Positions 15,826-16,421 of a DNA stretch of 16,421 nucleotides are shown piece by piece. Every line of letters starts with the position of its first letter. Positions within the stretch are counted from its first letter, which is position 1. The stretch covers positions 1 to 16,421 of the forward strand of contig JAQWQN010000182.1 of assembly GCA_029244465.1 (NCBI GenBank). The letters are read 5' to 3'. The notes below the pieces were generated by a model that saw only the letters and a list, made by a program, of their open reading frames with translations, searched no databases and had not been told where the DNA came from. Position numbers and translations under genes: made by a program. This DNA is from Pseudomonadales bacterium. Its GTDB lineage: Bacteria; Pseudomonadota; Gammaproteobacteria; Pseudomonadales; Azotimanducaceae.

Positions 15826-16421
15826 TCAGACTGATACGGATGCCCGGCTTGAGAACGACCCCCAACGCTTGCACGTCGGGCAATGCCAAATGTGATGATG
15901 CGAACTAAAACCACAGTTGCGGCATTGATGACCCTGCGTCTCAACGGCAATCTGTACCAATAAACGCCGAACCTCTGCCTCGAACTCTGACCTCGAAGAG
16001 GCATCCTCATCCTCGAGTTGCGGCGCTCGATTAAGCATGTCGAGCAAGATCAAAAAGTGTTCTGACCGGGGCTGACGGGCAATCAGATCAAGGATCTCCC
16101 TGTCGTCTGTTTTTAGTCCATGCTTGCGCCGATGCTCAATCGTCGCTTGCAACATTTTGGCATCGGCCGAACGCTGTATGCCTGCGACGAGAAACTTAAG
16201 AAATGCACTCTCTTGACCAAGACTGTCTGTCGCATTGGCGTAGAGTTCTAAAACTTCGATCCCGAGATCCGGTTGTAACTCGACCACCCGAGAAAGGTGT
16301 CGCAACACCTGACGATGGCGCTTCTGGGCATATTCCACTTCCGCAGCCAACCAATGCCCGCGCGGATTACTAGCATCCATCCGCATCGCAGACCGTGCGT
16401 GCTCGAGCGCAAGCCTGATTT
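15826..16421 (-). CDS. lapB: LapB (YciM) LPS-assembly regulator, C-terminal part (5' partial)
   Basis: The frame runs off the right edge; the ATG at 16386 is internal, because the codons before it (LALEHARSA) continue the TPR helices. About 198 codons of roughly 390 in the family are visible. Helical TPR-like repeats fill the first 150 residues. The end, HQCRNCGF...HIWHCPTCKRWGSF, is the rubredoxin-like zinc ribbon with two CxxC pairs that marks LapB/YciM. In E. coli LapB is anchored in the inner membrane facing the cytoplasm and guides FtsH to degrade LpxC, balancing LPS with phospholipid synthesis; the ribbon is needed for this. The membrane anchor lies outside the window. Its place next to a glycan cluster fits a cell-envelope role. 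Confidence 0.92.
   Translation of the reverse strand, partial: IRLALEHARSAMRMDASNPRGHWLAAEVEYAQKRHRQVLRHLSRVVELQPDLGIEVLELYANATDSLGQESAFLKFLVAGIQRSADAKMLQATIEHRRKHGLKTDDREILDLIARQPRSEHFLILLDMLNRAPQLEDEDASSRSEFEAEVRRLLVQIAVETQGHQCRNCGFSSHHHIWHCPTCKRWGSFSSRASVSV

Overview
The window looks like chromosomal DNA of a Gram-negative proteobacterium, most likely a gammaproteobacterium. The support is a LapB-type protein with a C-terminal zinc ribbon, outer-membrane and lipoprotein signals, and a WbpL/WbpM-type polysaccharide cluster beside lapB and a ComEA-like gene. Base composition is moderate (about half G+C by eye). Genus cannot be assigned. No tRNA, rRNA, CRISPR array, insertion sequence or integrase was seen.

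Left part, + strand (1-3903). A DUF5916-type outer-membrane protein, cut by the left edge, overlaps by 4 bp a secreted di-haem cytochrome c peroxidase/MauG-family protein. After it lies what looks at first like an 86-residue orphan gene. It is the front of a decayed MscS mechanosensitive-channel gene: the central beta domain is deleted and two further frame breaks separate recognisable MscS C-terminal pieces, down to a stop at 3903.

Middle part, - strand (8855 down to 3908). One tight gene run encodes an unrecognised 138-residue protein, a nitronate monooxygenase-like flavoprotein, a zinc-dependent medium-chain dehydrogenase, a PaaI-type hotdog thioesterase and a small lipoprotein. It reads as a small metabolic operon of unknown substrate. 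Below it is a separate lipoprotein with a transglutaminase-like domain and TPR repeats. Its 5' region carries five 13-bp tandem repeats.

Right part, - strand (16421 down to 9150). The 3' half of lapB is followed by a ComEA-like helix-hairpin-helix gene and a strong intrinsic terminator. Then come two GT4 glycosyltransferases, an NAD-dependent sugar epimerase/reductase, a WbpL/WecA-type undecaprenyl-phosphate sugar transferase and a WbpM/FlaA1-type dehydratase. The last five overlap or lie very close together. They fit assembly of a lipid-linked glycan (O-antigen or similar) started by an N-acetyl-6-deoxyhexosamine: WbpM and the reductase would make the sugar, WbpL would load it onto the lipid carrier, and the two transferases would extend it. 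No flippase, polymerase or chain-length regulator is in view.

Several starts are GTG or TTG (5101, 5775, 8855, 12125, 14199), placed by Shine-Dalgarno sites, overlaps or family alignment. I see no clearly novel system. The items most worth a second look are the mscS remnant, the terminator set 24 nt ahead of the glycan operon, the tandem repeats, and the flavoprotein-dehydrogenase-thioesterase operon with its orphan first gene.
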